From positions 62,001 to 126,000 of the forward strand of contig NZ_JAFEUP010000003.1 of NCBI RefSeq assembly GCF_016901015.1: a stretch of DNA of 64,000 nt, read 5' to 3'. The translations under genes and the position numbers were made by a program. The stretch comes from Zestomonas insulae. GTDB lineage: Bacteria > Pseudomonadota > Gammaproteobacteria > Pseudomonadales > Pseudomonadaceae. Of this stretch, positions 39,740-48,540 are shown piece by piece. The notes beneath the pieces were generated by a model. The model made no database searches. It worked only from the letters and a program-made list of their open reading frames with translations, and was not told the DNA's origin. The stretch's first letter is position 1, and each line of letters opens with the position of its first letter.

Positions 39740-40702
39740 GTGGCTAAACCCAAGAAGGCCCAGTGGCCCTGGCATCTGCTGACTGGCCTGATCCTCATCG
39801 CGCTGGCCTATGCCCTGTGGTTCTCGACTTCGCTGATCTCCTACGAGTGGCGCTGGAATCGTGTGCCGCAGTACTTCGCCTACCAGGCCGAAGTGGCCCA
39901 GCACGCCGTCGACAACGGTACCGTCAAGGCAATCGCCGCCGAGGGTGACAACGCCCGGGTGACCCTGGAAAGCGACGCCGGCGACGAGAGCCAGTCGCTG
40001 GTCGCGCGGGACAGCCTGCGGGTCGGCGAGGGCGACCTGGTCAGCGAAGGCGACGAGCTCGGCGTGACCCGCCACTGGGCCGCCGGCCCGCTGCTCTGGG
40101 GCCTGTGGACCACGCTGTGGATCTCCGTGGTGTCCGGTGCGTTCGGCCTGCTGATCGGCCTGGCCACCGGGCTCTGCCGGCTGTCGAAGAACCCCACGCT
40201 GCGCGACCTGTCGACCGTCTACGTCGAGCTGGTGCGCGGCACGCCGCTGCTGGTGCAGATCTTCATCTTCTACTTCTTCATCGGCACGGTGCTCAACCTG
40301 TCCCGCGAGTTCGCCGGGGTCGCCGCGCTGGCGCTGTTCACCGGGGCCTACGTCGCCGAGATCGTCCGCGCCGGCGTGCAGTCGATCGCCAAGGGCCAGG
40401 ACGAGGCAGCCCGCTCGCTCGGCCTGACCGCGCCGCAGACCATGCGCCACGTGATCCTGCCGCAGGCCTTCAAACGCGTGCTGCCGCCGCTGGCCGGGCA
40501 GTTCATCAGCCTGGTCAAGGACACCTCGCTGGTCTCGGTGATTGCCATTACCGAGCTGACCAAGAGCGGCCGCGAGGCGATTACCACCTCGTTCTCGACC
40601 TTCGAGATCTGGTTCTGCGTCGCCGCGCTGTACCTGTTGATCAACCTGCCGTTGTCGCAGATCGCCAACCGACTGGAGCGGAGGCTCGCGCAAAGTGATT
40701 GA
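39740..40702 (+). CDS. Amino-acid ABC transporter permease
   Basis: A 320-residue permease of the His/Glu/Gln/Arg type. The first membrane helix (about 12-32) is followed by a hydrophilic insert of about 70 residues (35-107) before the usual core of helices; the EAA loop [28 protein letters not shown] binds the ATPase. Starts with GTG at 39740 behind AGGGA. It overlaps the ATPase gene by 8 nt. A single permease gene implies a homodimeric channel. Confidence 0.92.
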   Translation: MAKPKKAQWPWHLLTGLILIALAYALWFSTSLISYEWRWNRVPQYFAYQAEVAQHAVDNGTVKAIAAEGDNARVTLESDAGDESQSLVARDSLRVGEGDLVSEGDELGVTRHWAAGPLLWGLWTTLWISVVSGAFGLLIGLATGLCRLSKNPTLRDLSTVYVELVRGTPLLVQIFIFYFFIGTVLNLSREFAGVAALALFTGAYVAEIVRAGVQSIAKGQDEAARSLGLTAPQTMRHVILPQAFKRVLPPLAGQFISLVKDTSLVSVIAITELTKSGREAITTSFSTFEIWFCVAALYLLINLPLSQIANRLERRLAQSD

Positions 40703-41429
40703 AGTCCGTGACCTGGTAAAAGTCTTCGACGCCCGCGGCCATGAAGTGCGCGCGGTGGACAACGTCTCCACCAAGGTGGCGCGCGGCGAGGTGCTGGTGG
40801 TGATCGGCCCGTCCGGCTCCGGCAAGTCGACCTTCCTGCGCTGCCTCAACGGCCTCGAGCAGCTCGACTCCGGCTCGGTGAGCATCGACGGCCTCGACCT
40901 CGCCAACCCGAAGACCGACGTCAACGCCTACCGCCGCGAAGTCGGCATGGTGTTCCAGCATTTCAACCTGTTCCCGCACATGACCGTGCTGGAGAACCTC
41001 TGCCTCGCGCAGAAGGTCGTGCGCAAGCGCGGCAAGGCCGAGCGCGAGGCCAAGGCGCGTGCGCTGCTGGCCAAGGTCGGCATCGCGCAGAAGGCCGACG
41101 AGTACCCGTCGCGGCTGTCCGGCGGTCAGCAGCAGCGCGTGGCGATCGCCCGCGCGCTGTGCATGGAGCCCAAGGTCATGCTGTTCGACGAACCGACCTC
41201 GGCGCTCGACCCGGAAATGGTCGGCGAAGTGCTCGACGTCATGAAGCAGCTGGCCCTGGAAGGCATGACCATGGTCTGCGTCACCCACGAGATGGGCTTC
41301 GCCCGCGAGGTGGCCGACCGCGTGCTGTTCTTCGACCACGGCAAGCTGCTCGAGGACGCGCCGCCGGCGCAGTTCTTCACCCAGCCGCAGGACCCGCGCG
41401 CCCAGGCGTTCCTCAAGCAGGTGCTGTAA
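40695..41429 (+). CDS. Amino-acid ABC transporter ATP-binding protein
   Basis: A 244-residue ATPase: Walker [11 protein letters not shown]-loop [13 protein letters not shown], signature [15 protein letters not shown], Walker [15 protein letters not shown]-loop VTHE. It belongs to the GlnQ/HisP group. It starts with GTG at 40695 and overlaps the permease by 8 nt. Converges with the UPF0158 gene, 14 nt apart, with no clear terminator. Confidence 0.95.
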   Translation: MIEVRDLVKVFDARGHEVRAVDNVSTKVARGEVLVVIGPSGSGKSTFLRCLNGLEQLDSGSVSIDGLDLANPKTDVNAYRREVGMVFQHFNLFPHMTVLENLCLAQKVVRKRGKAEREAKARALLAKVGIAQKADEYPSRLSGGQQQRVAIARALCMEPKVMLFDEPTSALDPEMVGEVLDVMKQLALEGMTMVCVTHEMGFAREVADRVLFFDHGKLLEDAPPAQFFTQPQDPRAQAFLKQVL

Positions 41430-41443
41430 GCGCTACGCCGCGC

Positions 41444-41881
41444 CTACCAGACCGGGGCGGCGGGCGGCTTGCGCAAGCTGGGCTCTGCCGCGGCACGCAG
41501 GTACTGCTCTTCCAACCAGTCCTCGGCCAGCTCGCGGTGGCGTTCGCGTTCGAAGCTCTGCCATTCGGCGCCGAGCTGCGGGAAGCTGCCCAGCACATGG
41601 CGGAAGGCGCGCGCCGCACGGCGGCCGGTGAGGGCCTGCTGCAGTTGCGGGTAGGCGAGCGGGTGGATGACCTGCTGGGTGAATTCCTGCATCAGCCGGT
41701 AGCCGATTTCCGGCTCCCAGGGCTCGATCGCCAGGTAGCGATCGGGCTCTTCCAGCAGTTGCAGCTCCAGCGCCTCGTCGAACGGTTCGATACGGCCGCT
41801 CAGCAGGTCGAGGTAGTGCAGCTGGTCCGGGCTGTCGAGCGCCCTGCTCAGGGCGTCGAGGTCGATAGTCAGCGGGCGCAT
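41444..41881 (-). CDS. UPF0158 family protein
   Basis: A 145-residue acidic protein that matches the UPF0158 pattern: YLDLLSGRIEPF, EPDRYLAIEPWEPEIGYRLMQEFTQQV, and W..FERERHRELAEDWLEEQYL near the end. The function is unknown. The ATG at 41879-41881 starts MRPLTIDLDAL. It lies between the ABC transporter and the chemoreceptor, as I recall for P. aeruginosa. Confidence 0.85.
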   Translation of the reverse strand: MRPLTIDLDALSRALDSPDQLHYLDLLSGRIEPFDEALELQLLEEPDRYLAIEPWEPEIGYRLMQEFTQQVIHPLAYPQLQQALTGRRAARAFRHVLGSFPQLGAEWQSFERERHRELAEDWLEEQYLRAAAEPSLRKPPAAPVW

Positions 41882-41931
41882 GGCCGGTCCCCCCAGACAA
41901 TGGCTACCCGCTGATCCTACCCCTATCGGCG

Positions 41932-43866
41932 TTACAGGCGGAAGCCGTTGACCAGCGCCTGCAGTTCGCCACCCAGACGGGCCAGCTCGGTGCTCGAGGC
42001 GGCGGTCTCTTCGCTGGCGGCGGCGGTCTGTTCGGAGATGTCGCGCACGCTGATCACGCTGCGGTTGATCTCCTCGGCCACCGCGCTCTGTTCCTCGGCG
42101 GCCGCGGCAATCTGCAGGTTCATCGCCTGGATGCTCGAGACCCGCTGATTGATGCTGGCCAGCGCGTCGCCGGCCTTGCGCGCCAACTCCACGGTGCGCC
42201 CGGCCAGGTCGCGGCTGCTGTCCATGCGGCTGGCGGCCGCCTGGGTGCCGCTGTGCAGGCCGGCGATCAGTTCTTCGATCTCCTCGGTGGACTTCTGCGT
42301 GCGCTGTGCCAGGCCGCGCACTTCATCGGCGACCACCGCGAAGCCGCGCCCGGCCTCGCCGGCGCGTGCCGCTTCGATGGCCGCGTTGAGCGCCAGCAGG
42401 TTGGTCTGTTCGGCGACCGACTTGATCACGTCGAGCACGCTGCCGATCTTCGCGCTTTCCTGCTTGAGCTGCTCCATGGCCTGCGCCGAGCCTTGCACTT
42501 CGGAGGCCAGGCGGTCCATCTGGGCGATGGCGTCGCTGACCACCCGATCGCCCTGGCTGGCTTCGCGGTCGGCTTCGGCGGCGGCGGCCGAGGCCTGCTC
42601 GGCGTTGCGCGCGACTTCCTGCACGGTGGCGGCCATCTCGTTCATCGCGGTGGCGACCTGGTCGGTCTCGACCTTCTGGCTGTTGACCCCGGCGCTGGTC
42701 TGCTCGGTGACCGCGGAGAGTTCTTCGGCGGCGCTGGCGATCTGCGTGACGCCGTCGTGGATGCGCCCAACCAGTTCGCGCAGGCTCAGGGTCATGCGCT
42801 GCATGGCCTGCTGCAACTGGCCCAGTTCGTCATGGCGGCTGGCGCGGATGTCCTGGCTGAGGTCGCCGCTGGCGATGCGCGTGGCGGCCGCCAGGGTGTC
42901 GTTGAGCGGGTTGACGATCTGCCGGGTGATGGTCCACGCGGCGGCGATGCCGAGCAGCAGGGCGAGCGCCACGCCGAGGCCGATCAGCAGGCGTGCATGT
43001 TCGGCGGCGGCGTCGCGCTTGGCGGCCTGGCGGTCGCCCAGTTCATCGCTGAGCGCTTCGATCTGCCCGCCCAGCGAGACCATGGTTTCGCGAGCGGCGA
43101 GACTGGCGTCGATCTCGGCGGAGAACGCGGCGAGGGTGGTGCGGTAGGTGCTCAGCGCGGCGGCGGATTCATCGAGTTCGGCCTCGTGGCCGCTGCCGAC
43201 CTGGCCGCGCAGGCCGCGCAGCGCTTCGATGGCCTGGTCAATGCCGGCCAGGGCGGCGGCCTTCTGCGCCTGATTGTCGCCACTGGTGTAGCTGAACGCC
43301 TGGAAGCGCGCCTGCATCACCTGGCGGCTGAACTGGGCGAAGGTGTGCAGGTCCTGCAGGCGCTGTTCAACGGCGTTGTCGACGTCGCCGAGGATGTCCT
43401 GCTCGACCTTGATCATGCTGTCGGCCACCGCGGCGGCCTGCTTGATCAGGGTCTGTCGCGCGGCTTCGCGGTTGTCGAAGGTCTTCACCAGCGCGGTGAA
43501 GCTGCTGCGGTAGTCGCTGATATGCCCGCCGAGCTTGTCGAGCAGCAGACGGTCCTGCGGGTCGCTGAGGCGGCCGAGCAGTTGCTGGTTGTGCTGGTCG
43601 AGCTTGTCGAGGGTCTGCAGCACCGCGTCCTTGTCTTCGGCTTCGCGGCTGGACTGGTAGCCGAGGCGGAATATGCGCAGGTCCTTGGCCAGCAGATTGA
43701 GCTGCGCCAGGCTGGCGAGCTTGTCGCCGCGCGAGATGATGGTGCTCATGTTGAGCCAGCCGATCAGGGCCACCATCAGGGTCAGCGCCAGGACAATACC
43801 GAATCCCAGCGCCAATTTTCTGTTAACGCTGACGTTGCCCAGCGCGTCGGTAAACCACTTGAACAT
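41932..43866 (-). CDS. Methyl-accepting chemotaxis protein with HBM sensor domain (McpK-like)
   Basis: A 644-residue chemoreceptor. Two membrane helices (about 16-38 and 292-313) flank an all-helical periplasmic domain of about 250 residues, the size of helical bimodular (HBM) sensors. A HAMP domain (about 314-368) and the signalling hairpin ([25 protein letters not shown]) follow; the end lacks the NWETF-type pentapeptide. The neighbour order matches PA5072 (McpK), which senses 2-oxoglutarate in P. aeruginosa; assignment of that ligand here is inference from family and context. Confidence 0.85.
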   Translation of the reverse strand: MFKWFTDALGNVSVNRKLALGFGIVLALTLMVALIGWLNMSTIISRGDKLASLAQLNLLAKDLRIFRLGYQSSREAEDKDAVLQTLDKLDQHNQQLLGRLSDPQDRLLLDKLGGHISDYRSSFTALVKTFDNREAARQTLIKQAAAVADSMIKVEQDILGDVDNAVEQRLQDLHTFAQFSRQVMQARFQAFSYTSGDNQAQKAAALAGIDQAIEALRGLRGQVGSGHEAELDESAAALSTYRTTLAAFSAEIDASLAARETMVSLGGQIEALSDELGDRQAAKRDAAAEHARLLIGLGVALALLLGIAAAWTITRQIVNPLNDTLAAATRIASGDLSQDIRASRHDELGQLQQAMQRMTLSLRELVGRIHDGVTQIASAAEELSAVTEQTSAGVNSQKVETDQVATAMNEMAATVQEVARNAEQASAAAAEADREASQGDRVVSDAIAQMDRLASEVQGSAQAMEQLKQESAKIGSVLDVIKSVAEQTNLLALNAAIEAARAGEAGRGFAVVADEVRGLAQRTQKSTEEIEELIAGLHSGTQAAASRMDSSRDLAGRTVELARKAGDALASINQRVSSIQAMNLQIAAAAEEQSAVAEEINRSVISVRDISEQTAAASEETAASSTELARLGGELQALVNGFRL

Positions 43867-43919
43867 TCCATTTCTCCAGCAAGGACGGGGCGCTCAGATT
43901 TGTCGGTGGCGCATTCGTT

Positions 43920-43939
43920 AATCGACCAGCGGGTCGATT
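43920..43939. repeat. Palindrome between the HCCA-isomerase-like gene and the chemoreceptor gene
   Basis: Perfect 8-bp arms AATCGACC / GGTCGATT with a 4-nt loop, 54 nt upstream of the chemoreceptor ATG. It may be an operator or a weak terminator. Confidence 0.5.
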
Positions 43940-43999
43940 TTCTTAAGCGCTGACGTCAACCTTTCGTCGCTTGGAACGCCCGTACTTGCTGGGCCCGGC

Positions 44000-44587
44000 T
44001 TATTTCGCCAAGGCTTCGGCGACGAAATCGAGGCGGTCCTGGCCGAAGAACAGCTCGCCGTCGACGAAGAAGCTCGGCGCGCCGAACACGCCGCGACTGA
44101 TGGCTTCCTCGGTGGTCGCCTTGAGGCGTTCCTTGACCGCCTCGTCGTTGATCCGCTGCTCGAAGTCGGCCAGGTCGAAGCCGGCGGCGCCGAGTACCTC
44201 GGCGACCACTTCCGGTTTGCCCATGTGCTTCTGCTCGATCCACATGGCCTGGAACACCGTGCTCAGGTAGTCGTGAAAGCGCGGATGATCCTGGTAGCCG
44301 GCGGCGCCGCGCATCAATTGCAGGGTGTTGATCGGGAAGTACGGGTTAAAGCGCAGCGGCACGCCGTAGCGCTCGGCGAAGCGGGCGAAATCGCGCAGGG
44401 TGTAGCGGCCCTTGGCAGGCACTTCCACCGGCGAACGGTTGCCGGTGGCCTTGAACACGCCGCCGAGCAGGAAGGGCCGCCAGACGATCTCTGCGCCGGC
44501 CTCGGCGGCCAGCTTCGGCAGCTGGGTCCAGGCTAGGTAGGTGGAGGGGCTGCCGAAGTCGAAGAAGAATTCCACGGTCTTGCTCAT
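44000..44587 (-). CDS. DsbA-fold 2-hydroxychromene-2-carboxylate isomerase / kappa-class GST-like protein
   Basis: A 195-residue thioredoxin-fold protein. EFFFDFGSPSTYLAW replaces the DsbA CxxC with a serine-containing motif, which together with GVFGAPSFFVDGELFFGQDRLDFV marks the glutathione-dependent HCCA isomerase/kappa GST family. The family isomerises ring-opened aromatic intermediates or conjugates electrophiles. No aromatic catabolic genes are nearby, so the substrate is unknown. The ATG at 44585-44587 follows the SDR stop by 56 nt on the same strand, and both are likely transcribed from the SDR promoter. Confidence 0.85.
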   Translation of the reverse strand: MSKTVEFFFDFGSPSTYLAWTQLPKLAAEAGAEIVWRPFLLGGVFKATGNRSPVEVPAKGRYTLRDFARFAERYGVPLRFNPYFPINTLQLMRGAAGYQDHPRFHDYLSTVFQAMWIEQKHMGKPEVVAEVLGAAGFDLADFEQRINDEAVKERLKATTEEAISRGVFGAPSFFVDGELFFGQDRLDFVAEALAK

Positions 44588-44643
44588 GTTGTTGTCCTTG
44601 TCGTGAGGTGGATCTGCGTCAGCGCACGCCGCGCGGTGGTTGC

Positions 44644-45372
44644 TCAGAACATCTCGGTCCAGGGGCGCAGGTCCAGCTCGTGGACCCAGCAGTCGCGCGG
44701 CTGCACGTGCAGCTGCCAGTACTGTTCGGCGATGTGCTCGGGGTTGAGGATGCCGTCCTGTTCCTTCAGCGCGTAGCGCTCGGGGAAGTTGTCGCGGATG
44801 AACGCGGTGTCGATCGCGCCGTCGATCACCGGGTGGGCGACATGGATGCCCTGCGGACCCAGCTCGCGAGCCATGCTCTGCGCCAAGGCGCGCAGCGCGA
44901 ATTTGGCGCTGGCGAAGGCGGCGAAGCCAGCCCGGCCGCGCAGCGAGGCGGTGGCGCCGGTGAACAGGATGGTGCCGCGGCCACGCGGCAGCATGACCTT
45001 GGCGGCCTCGCGACCGGTCAGGAAGCCGGCCAAGGTGGCCATCTCCCAAACCTTGCGGTAGACCCGCTCGGTGGTCTCGGTGATGGAGAACTGCACGTTG
45101 GCGCCGATGTTGAACACCACCACTTCCAGCGGACCGATCTCCCGCTCGATGGTTTGGAACATGTCCAGCACCTGCTCCTCGACCCGTGCGTCGCAGCCAA
45201 AGGCACGCGCCTGGCCGCCGGCTGCCTCGATCTCGTCGACCAGCGGTTGCAGCTTCTCGGCGTTGCGGCGTGCCACGCAGGCCACATAGCCCTCGCGGGC
45301 GAAGCGCTTGGCAATTGCCCCGCCGGTGGCGTCGCCGGCTCCTACCACCAGTACCGCTTTGCGTTCGGCCAT
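44644..45372 (-). CDS. SDR-fold protein with altered catalytic residues
   Basis: A 242-residue short-chain dehydrogenase/reductase fold. The nucleotide-binding turn is GAGDATGGAIA, with CVARR after strand 2 and FNIGAN in place of NNAG. Aligned on the classical triad Ser...Tyr-xxx-Lys, the Ser position is Ala140 and the Tyr position is Phe153, while Lys157 is kept (AFASAK). Thr141 or Ser143 could partly stand in for the Ser. So it binds NAD(P) by fold but probably does not do ordinary SDR chemistry. AGGAGG lies just before the ATG. It is divergent from hxlR, with two operators in the shared gap. Confidence 0.85.
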   Translation of the reverse strand: MAERKAVLVVGAGDATGGAIAKRFAREGYVACVARRNAEKLQPLVDEIEAAGGQARAFGCDARVEEQVLDMFQTIEREIGPLEVVVFNIGANVQFSITETTERVYRKVWEMATLAGFLTGREAAKVMLPRGRGTILFTGATASLRGRAGFAAFASAKFALRALAQSMARELGPQGIHVAHPVIDGAIDTAFIRDNFPERYALKEQDGILNPEHIAEQYWQLHVQPRDCWVHELDLRPWTEMF

Positions 45373-45399
45373 GGCCGTTCCTCCTCGGTTGATGTTGTA

Positions 45400-45416
45400 A
45401 GTTCTTTTTTGGAACT
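45400..45416. promoter_or_regulatory. Operator 1 of the hxlR/SDR intergenic region
   Basis: AGTTC-N7-GAACT, a perfect 5-bp-arm palindrome that would cover the first bases of the SDR transcript. Confidence 0.6.
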
Positions 45417-45423
45417 GATGCGG

Positions 45424-45452
45424 ATAGTCAGTTCCTTTTTAGAACCTGTCAA
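45424..45452 (-). promoter_or_regulatory. SDR promoter with operator 2 filling its spacer
   Basis: On the minus strand: TTGACA (45447-45452), a 17-bp spacer (45430-45446) and GACTAT (45424-45429). The spacer is exactly the second palindrome, GGTTC-N7-GAACT, 30 bp centre-to-centre from operator 1. A repressor bound there would block RNA polymerase. Confidence 0.6.
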
Positions 45453-45488
45453 GCTAGAGTAGTCCCATCACCCGCTGGAGGGCCGGCC

Positions 45489-45980
45489 ATGCGCTGGGAA
45501 GAACTCGACCAACAACCTTGCTCGCTGTCGCGCACCCTGGCGGTGGTCGGCGACCGCTGGACGCTGCTGGTGCTGCGCGAGGCGTTTCTCGGCGTACGCC
45601 GCTTCGAGGACTTTCAGCAGCGCCTCGGCGTCACCCGTCACGTGCTGGCCGACCGCCTGAAGACCCTGGTGGAAGCCCAGGTGCTCGACAAGGTCGCCTA
45701 CCAGGAACGTCCGCGCCGCGAGGAATACCGCCTGACGCCGCGCGGCCGCGAGCTGTATCCGGCGATCCTGACCCTGGTCAACTGGGGTGACCGCCACCTC
45801 GCCGGCGCCGAGGGCGCGCCGATCGAGCACATCCACAAGGGCTGCGGTCAGCGCATGCACGGCGTGCTGGTCTGTTCGGAATGCGGCGAGCCGCTGCTGC
45901 CGCAGGATGTCGACCTTGCCGAGGCGCCAGCCTACGAGGGCCAGTTGCTGCCGGCGCATTGGCACCATCGGCACTTGTAG
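45489..45980 (+). CDS. HxlR family transcriptional regulator
   Basis: A 163-residue regulator with the winged-helix HxlR domain (about 8-105): PCSLSRTLAVVGDRWTLLVLREAFLGVRRFEDFQQRLG. Cys11 is at the place of the redox-active Cys of YodB/HypR-type members, so thiol or electrophile sensing is possible. A C-terminal extension carries further cysteines (GCGQ, CSECGE) that could bind zinc. The stop codon TAG lies inside the left arm of a dispersed repeat, so the last residues or the stop may come from the insertion. It most likely represses the divergent SDR gene. Confidence 0.9.
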   Translation: MRWEELDQQPCSLSRTLAVVGDRWTLLVLREAFLGVRRFEDFQQRLGVTRHVLADRLKTLVEAQVLDKVAYQERPRREEYRLTPRGRELYPAILTLVNWGDRHLAGAEGAPIEHIHKGCGQRMHGVLVCSECGEPLLPQDVDLAEAPAYEGQLLPAHWHHRHL

Positions 45981-46048
45981 GAGCGAATTCATTCGCGATG
46001 GGATTTGGCGCCGAGTTGCCGGTTATCGCGAATGAATTCGCTCCTACA
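45976..46048. repeat. Dispersed palindromic repeat between hxlR and rsmE
   Basis: 73 bp with perfect 24-bp inverted arms (45976-45999 and 46025-46048), containing GTAGGAGCGAATTCATTCGC, a sequence type that recurs between genes in many Pseudomonas genomes. It lies between convergent genes and could act as a bidirectional transcription stop. Its left arm supplies the hxlR stop codon. Confidence 0.85.
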
Positions 46049-46077
46049 GCGGCGGCCGGTACGTGGTTGGAGTTACG

Positions 46078-46785
46078 TCAGAACAATCGCGCCAATAGCG
46101 CCGGCACCGCGGTCTCCACGCGCAGGATGCGCGCGCCGAGCTGCACCGGCTGCAGGCCGGCTTCGTGCAGCTTGTCGACTTCGTAGGGAATCCAGCCCCC
46201 TTCCGGGCCGATCGCCAGGGTCACCGGCTGCTCGACCGCGCGCGGGCAGGCCGGGAACTCGCCGGGGTGACCGACCAGGCCGAGGGTGTCGGCGGCGATG
46301 GCCGGCAGGCGGTCCTCGACGAAGGGCTTGAAGCGCTTCTCGATGCTCACCTCGGGCAGCACGGTGTCACGTGCCTGCTCGAGGCCGAGGACCAGCTGTT
46401 CGCGGATCGCTTCCGCGGTGAGGAAGGGGGTCTGCCAGAAGCTCTTTTCCACCCGGTAGCTGTTCAGCAGCACCAGGCGTGGCACGCCCATGGCGGCGAC
46501 GGTCTGCAGCACGCGCTTGAGCATCTTCGGTCGCGGCAGGGCGAGCAGCAGGGTGAGCGGCAGCTTGGCCGGCGGCGGGGTGTCGAGTTGCAGCTGCAGT
46601 TCGGCCTCGTCGGCCTCCAGGCGCAGCAGGCTGCCGCTGCCCATCAGGCCGTTCAGGCGACCGACGCGCAGGCTGTCGCCGACGCTCGCCTGGTGCACCT
46701 CGTGCAGGTGCTTGAGGCGCCGACCGCGCAGCACGGCGCGGTCGCTGGCGACGAAGTCGGCGTCTTCGAGCAGCAGCAGGTTCAC
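46078..46785 (-). CDS. rsmE: 16S rRNA (uracil(1498)-N3)-methyltransferase, RsmE family
   Basis: A 235-residue SPOUT methyltransferase with an N-terminal PUA-like region ([19 protein letters not shown]) and the knot motifs [15 protein letters not shown] and [16 protein letters not shown]. It starts with GTG at 46783-46785, overlapping the tatC stop by 4 nt. Pseudomonas often carries a second RsmE-like gene elsewhere, so this could be the paralogue; the motif set is complete in either case. Confidence 0.9.
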   Translation of the reverse strand: MNLLLLEDADFVASDRAVLRGRRLKHLHEVHQASVGDSLRVGRLNGLMGSGSLLRLEADEAELQLQLDTPPPAKLPLTLLLALPRPKMLKRVLQTVAAMGVPRLVLLNSYRVEKSFWQTPFLTAEAIREQLVLGLEQARDTVLPEVSIEKRFKPFVEDRLPAIAADTLGLVGHPGEFPACPRAVEQPVTLAIGPEGGWIPYEVDKLHEAGLQPVQLGARILRVETAVPALLARLF

Positions 46786-47576
46786 GGTTGCACGGTGGGC
46801 GGCTGGTCCTGCGGCGGCGTGTCGTCCTCGACCTCGCCGTCGCTGCGCTTGCGGATCAGGCTGCCGGCCAGCAGGCCGGCCTCGAACAGTAGCCACATCG
46901 GCACCGCCAGCATGGTCTGCGAGAACACGTCCGGTGGGGTGAGCACCATGCCGACCACGAAGCAGCCGATGATCACGTAGGGGCGGATCTTGCGCAGGTA
47001 GGCGACGTCGACCACGCCGATCCAGATCAGCAGCACCACCGCCACCGGAATCTCGAAGGCCACGCCGAAGGCGAAGAACAGGGTCATGACAAAATCGAGG
47101 TAGCTGCTGATGTCGGTCATCATCGCCACGCCTTCCGGCGTCACGCTGGCGAAGAAGTGGAAGATCATCGGGAACACCAGGAAATACGCGAAGGCCATGC
47201 CGCCGTAGAACAGCACGATGCTGGAGATCAGCAGCGGTACGGCGACGCGCTTCTCGTGCTTGTACAGGCCGGGGGCGATGAAGCCCCAGATCTGATAGAG
47301 GATCACCGGCATGGCGAGGAACAGCGCGACCACCATGGTCAGCTTGAACGGCGTGAGGAACGGCGAGGCGACGTCGGTGGCGATCATCGTCGCGCCTTCC
47401 GGCAGGTACTGGCGCAGCGGTGCGGAGACCAGGGTGTAGATCTTCTGGGTGAAGTAGAACAGCCCGGCGAAGATCAGGAACACCGCTACCACGCAACGCA
47501 GCAGGCGGGTGCGCAGTTCGGTGAGGTGCGAGACCAGCGGCATTTCCTGGTCGTGTTCCGGCGTCGTGTCGCTCAT
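46782..47576 (-). CDS. tatC: Sec-independent protein translocase TatC
   Basis: A 264-residue core of the twin-arginine translocase with six membrane helices. The signal-binding N-terminus ([16 protein letters not shown]) with the conserved HLxELRxRL is present. It lies between tatB (4-nt overlap) and rsmE (4-nt overlap). The C-terminal tail is acidic and Pro-rich. Confidence 0.97.
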   Translation of the reverse strand: MSDTTPEHDQEMPLVSHLTELRTRLLRCVVAVFLIFAGLFYFTQKIYTLVSAPLRQYLPEGATMIATDVASPFLTPFKLTMVVALFLAMPVILYQIWGFIAPGLYKHEKRVAVPLLISSIVLFYGGMAFAYFLVFPMIFHFFASVTPEGVAMMTDISSYLDFVMTLFFAFGVAFEIPVAVVLLIWIGVVDVAYLRKIRPYVIIGCFVVGMVLTPPDVFSQTMLAVPMWLLFEAGLLAGSLIRKRSDGEVEDDTPPQDQPPTVQP

Positions 47577-47923
47577 GGGCTGCGGGGCGTTTCCGGGCTG
47601 GCGGCGGGCGCGCTCGGCGCTTCGCTGGGGCTGGCCGGCGCGCTGGGCGTCGGCGCGGCGGCCGGCGGGACGGGCGCGGGCGGCACGATCTGGTTCTTCA
47701 GCTGCTGTTCCATGGCCATGATCTGCTCGTTATGCAGTTGGCGACGGATCTCGTCGGCACCGATTTCGCGCTCGACCTCGTTCTTGATCGCATTGAAGCT
47801 GCGCTTCAGGCGACCGATCCACAGCCCGGCGGTACGCGCCGCGCCAGGCAGGCGCTCGGGGCCGAGTACCAACAGGGCGACCAGGCCGACCAGCAGCAGT
47901 TCGCCGAAGCCGATTCCGAACAT
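47573..47923 (-). CDS. tatB: Sec-independent protein translocase TatB
   Basis: A 116-residue protein with a single N-terminal membrane helix ([22 protein letters not shown]), an amphipathic helix ([19 protein letters not shown]) and an Ala/Pro/Ser-rich tail. It receives twin-arginine precursors together with TatC. It overlaps tatC by 4 nt and follows tatA by 12 nt. Confidence 0.96.
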   Translation of the reverse strand: MFGIGFGELLLVGLVALLVLGPERLPGAARTAGLWIGRLKRSFNAIKNEVEREIGADEIRRQLHNEQIMAMEQQLKNQIVPPAPVPPAAAPTPSAPASPSEAPSAPAASPETPRSP

Positions 47924-47935
47924 GGCGGGCTTTCC

Positions 47936-48181
47936 TCAGTCCTTCTTCAGCGGCTCTTCGACCTTCTGGGCCGACACGTCGATGGTGTGCGGCGGGGTCA
48001 GCGGGGCGTTCGGCTGCACCGGCGGCTCGGCCGGCTTGCTGTCTTCCTCGTTCATCGCCTTGCGGAAGCCCTTGATGGTCTCGCCCAGGTCGCTGCCGAG
48101 GTTCTTCAGTTTCTTGGTGCCGAATACCAGAACCACCACGATCAGGATGACGATCCAGTGTTTCCAATCAAAAATGCCCAT
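47936..48181 (-). CDS. tatA: Sec-independent protein translocase TatA
   Basis: An 81-residue pore-forming subunit: membrane helix [20 protein letters not shown], amphipathic helix [15 protein letters not shown] and a polar tail. The ATG at 48179-48181 (MGIFDWKHW) gives the normal length. It follows hisE by 23 nt, so it is probably co-transcribed with hisI-hisE. Confidence 0.96.
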   Translation of the reverse strand: MGIFDWKHWIVILIVVVLVFGTKKLKNLGSDLGETIKGFRKAMNEEDSKPAEPPVQPNAPLTPPHTIDVSAQKVEEPLKKD

Positions 48182-48204
48182 GCGCGTTTCCTCGTTGAGA
48201 AGGG

Positions 48205-48540
48205 TTAGTTCGACGGGGTACGGGCGGCCTTTTCGGCGTGCCCGGACAACCCGAAGCGGCGATCCAGCTCGTCCAGCACGGCCTGCGGATGCTGGCCGAG
48301 GGCGGCAAGCATGACCAGGCTGTGGAACCACAGGTCGGCGGTTTCGTAGATCAGGTCCTTGCAGTCGCCGCCGGCGGCGGCGTCCTTGGCGGCGAGGATG
48401 GTTTCCACCGCTTCCTCGCCGACTTTCTCCAGAATCTTGTTGAGGCCCTTGTGGTACAGGCTGGCGACGTAGGAAGTGTCGGCCGCCGCGCCCTTGCGCG
48501 ACTCGAGCACCTCGGCCAGGCGCGTGAGGGTATCACTCAT
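48205..48540 (-). CDS. hisE: Phosphoribosyl-ATP pyrophosphatase
   Basis: A 111-residue all-alpha MazG-like enzyme that does the second step of histidine synthesis, PR-ATP to [30 protein letters not shown] and the [16 protein letters not shown] metal-binding helix are clear. It overlaps hisI by 8 nt. In enterics hisI and hisE are fused; here they are separate genes. Confidence 0.96.
   Translation of the reverse strand: MSDTLTRLAEVLESRKGAAADTSYVASLYHKGLNKILEKVGEEAVETILAAKDAAAGGDCKDLIYETADLWFHSLVMLAALGQHPQAVLDELDRRFGLSGHAEKAARTPSN

Noticed and set aside
43867..43999. Sigma28 (FliA) promoter for the chemoreceptor gene
   Set aside because: ACCGACAA on the minus strand resembles GCCGATAA, but no TAAAG-type -35 lies at the right distance.
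46078..47496. A single 472-codon gene joining tatC-region complement and rsmE
   Set aside because: The first half is the out-of-frame shadow of tatC; rsmE begins at the GTG at 46785, where the conserved [10 protein letters not shown] starts.
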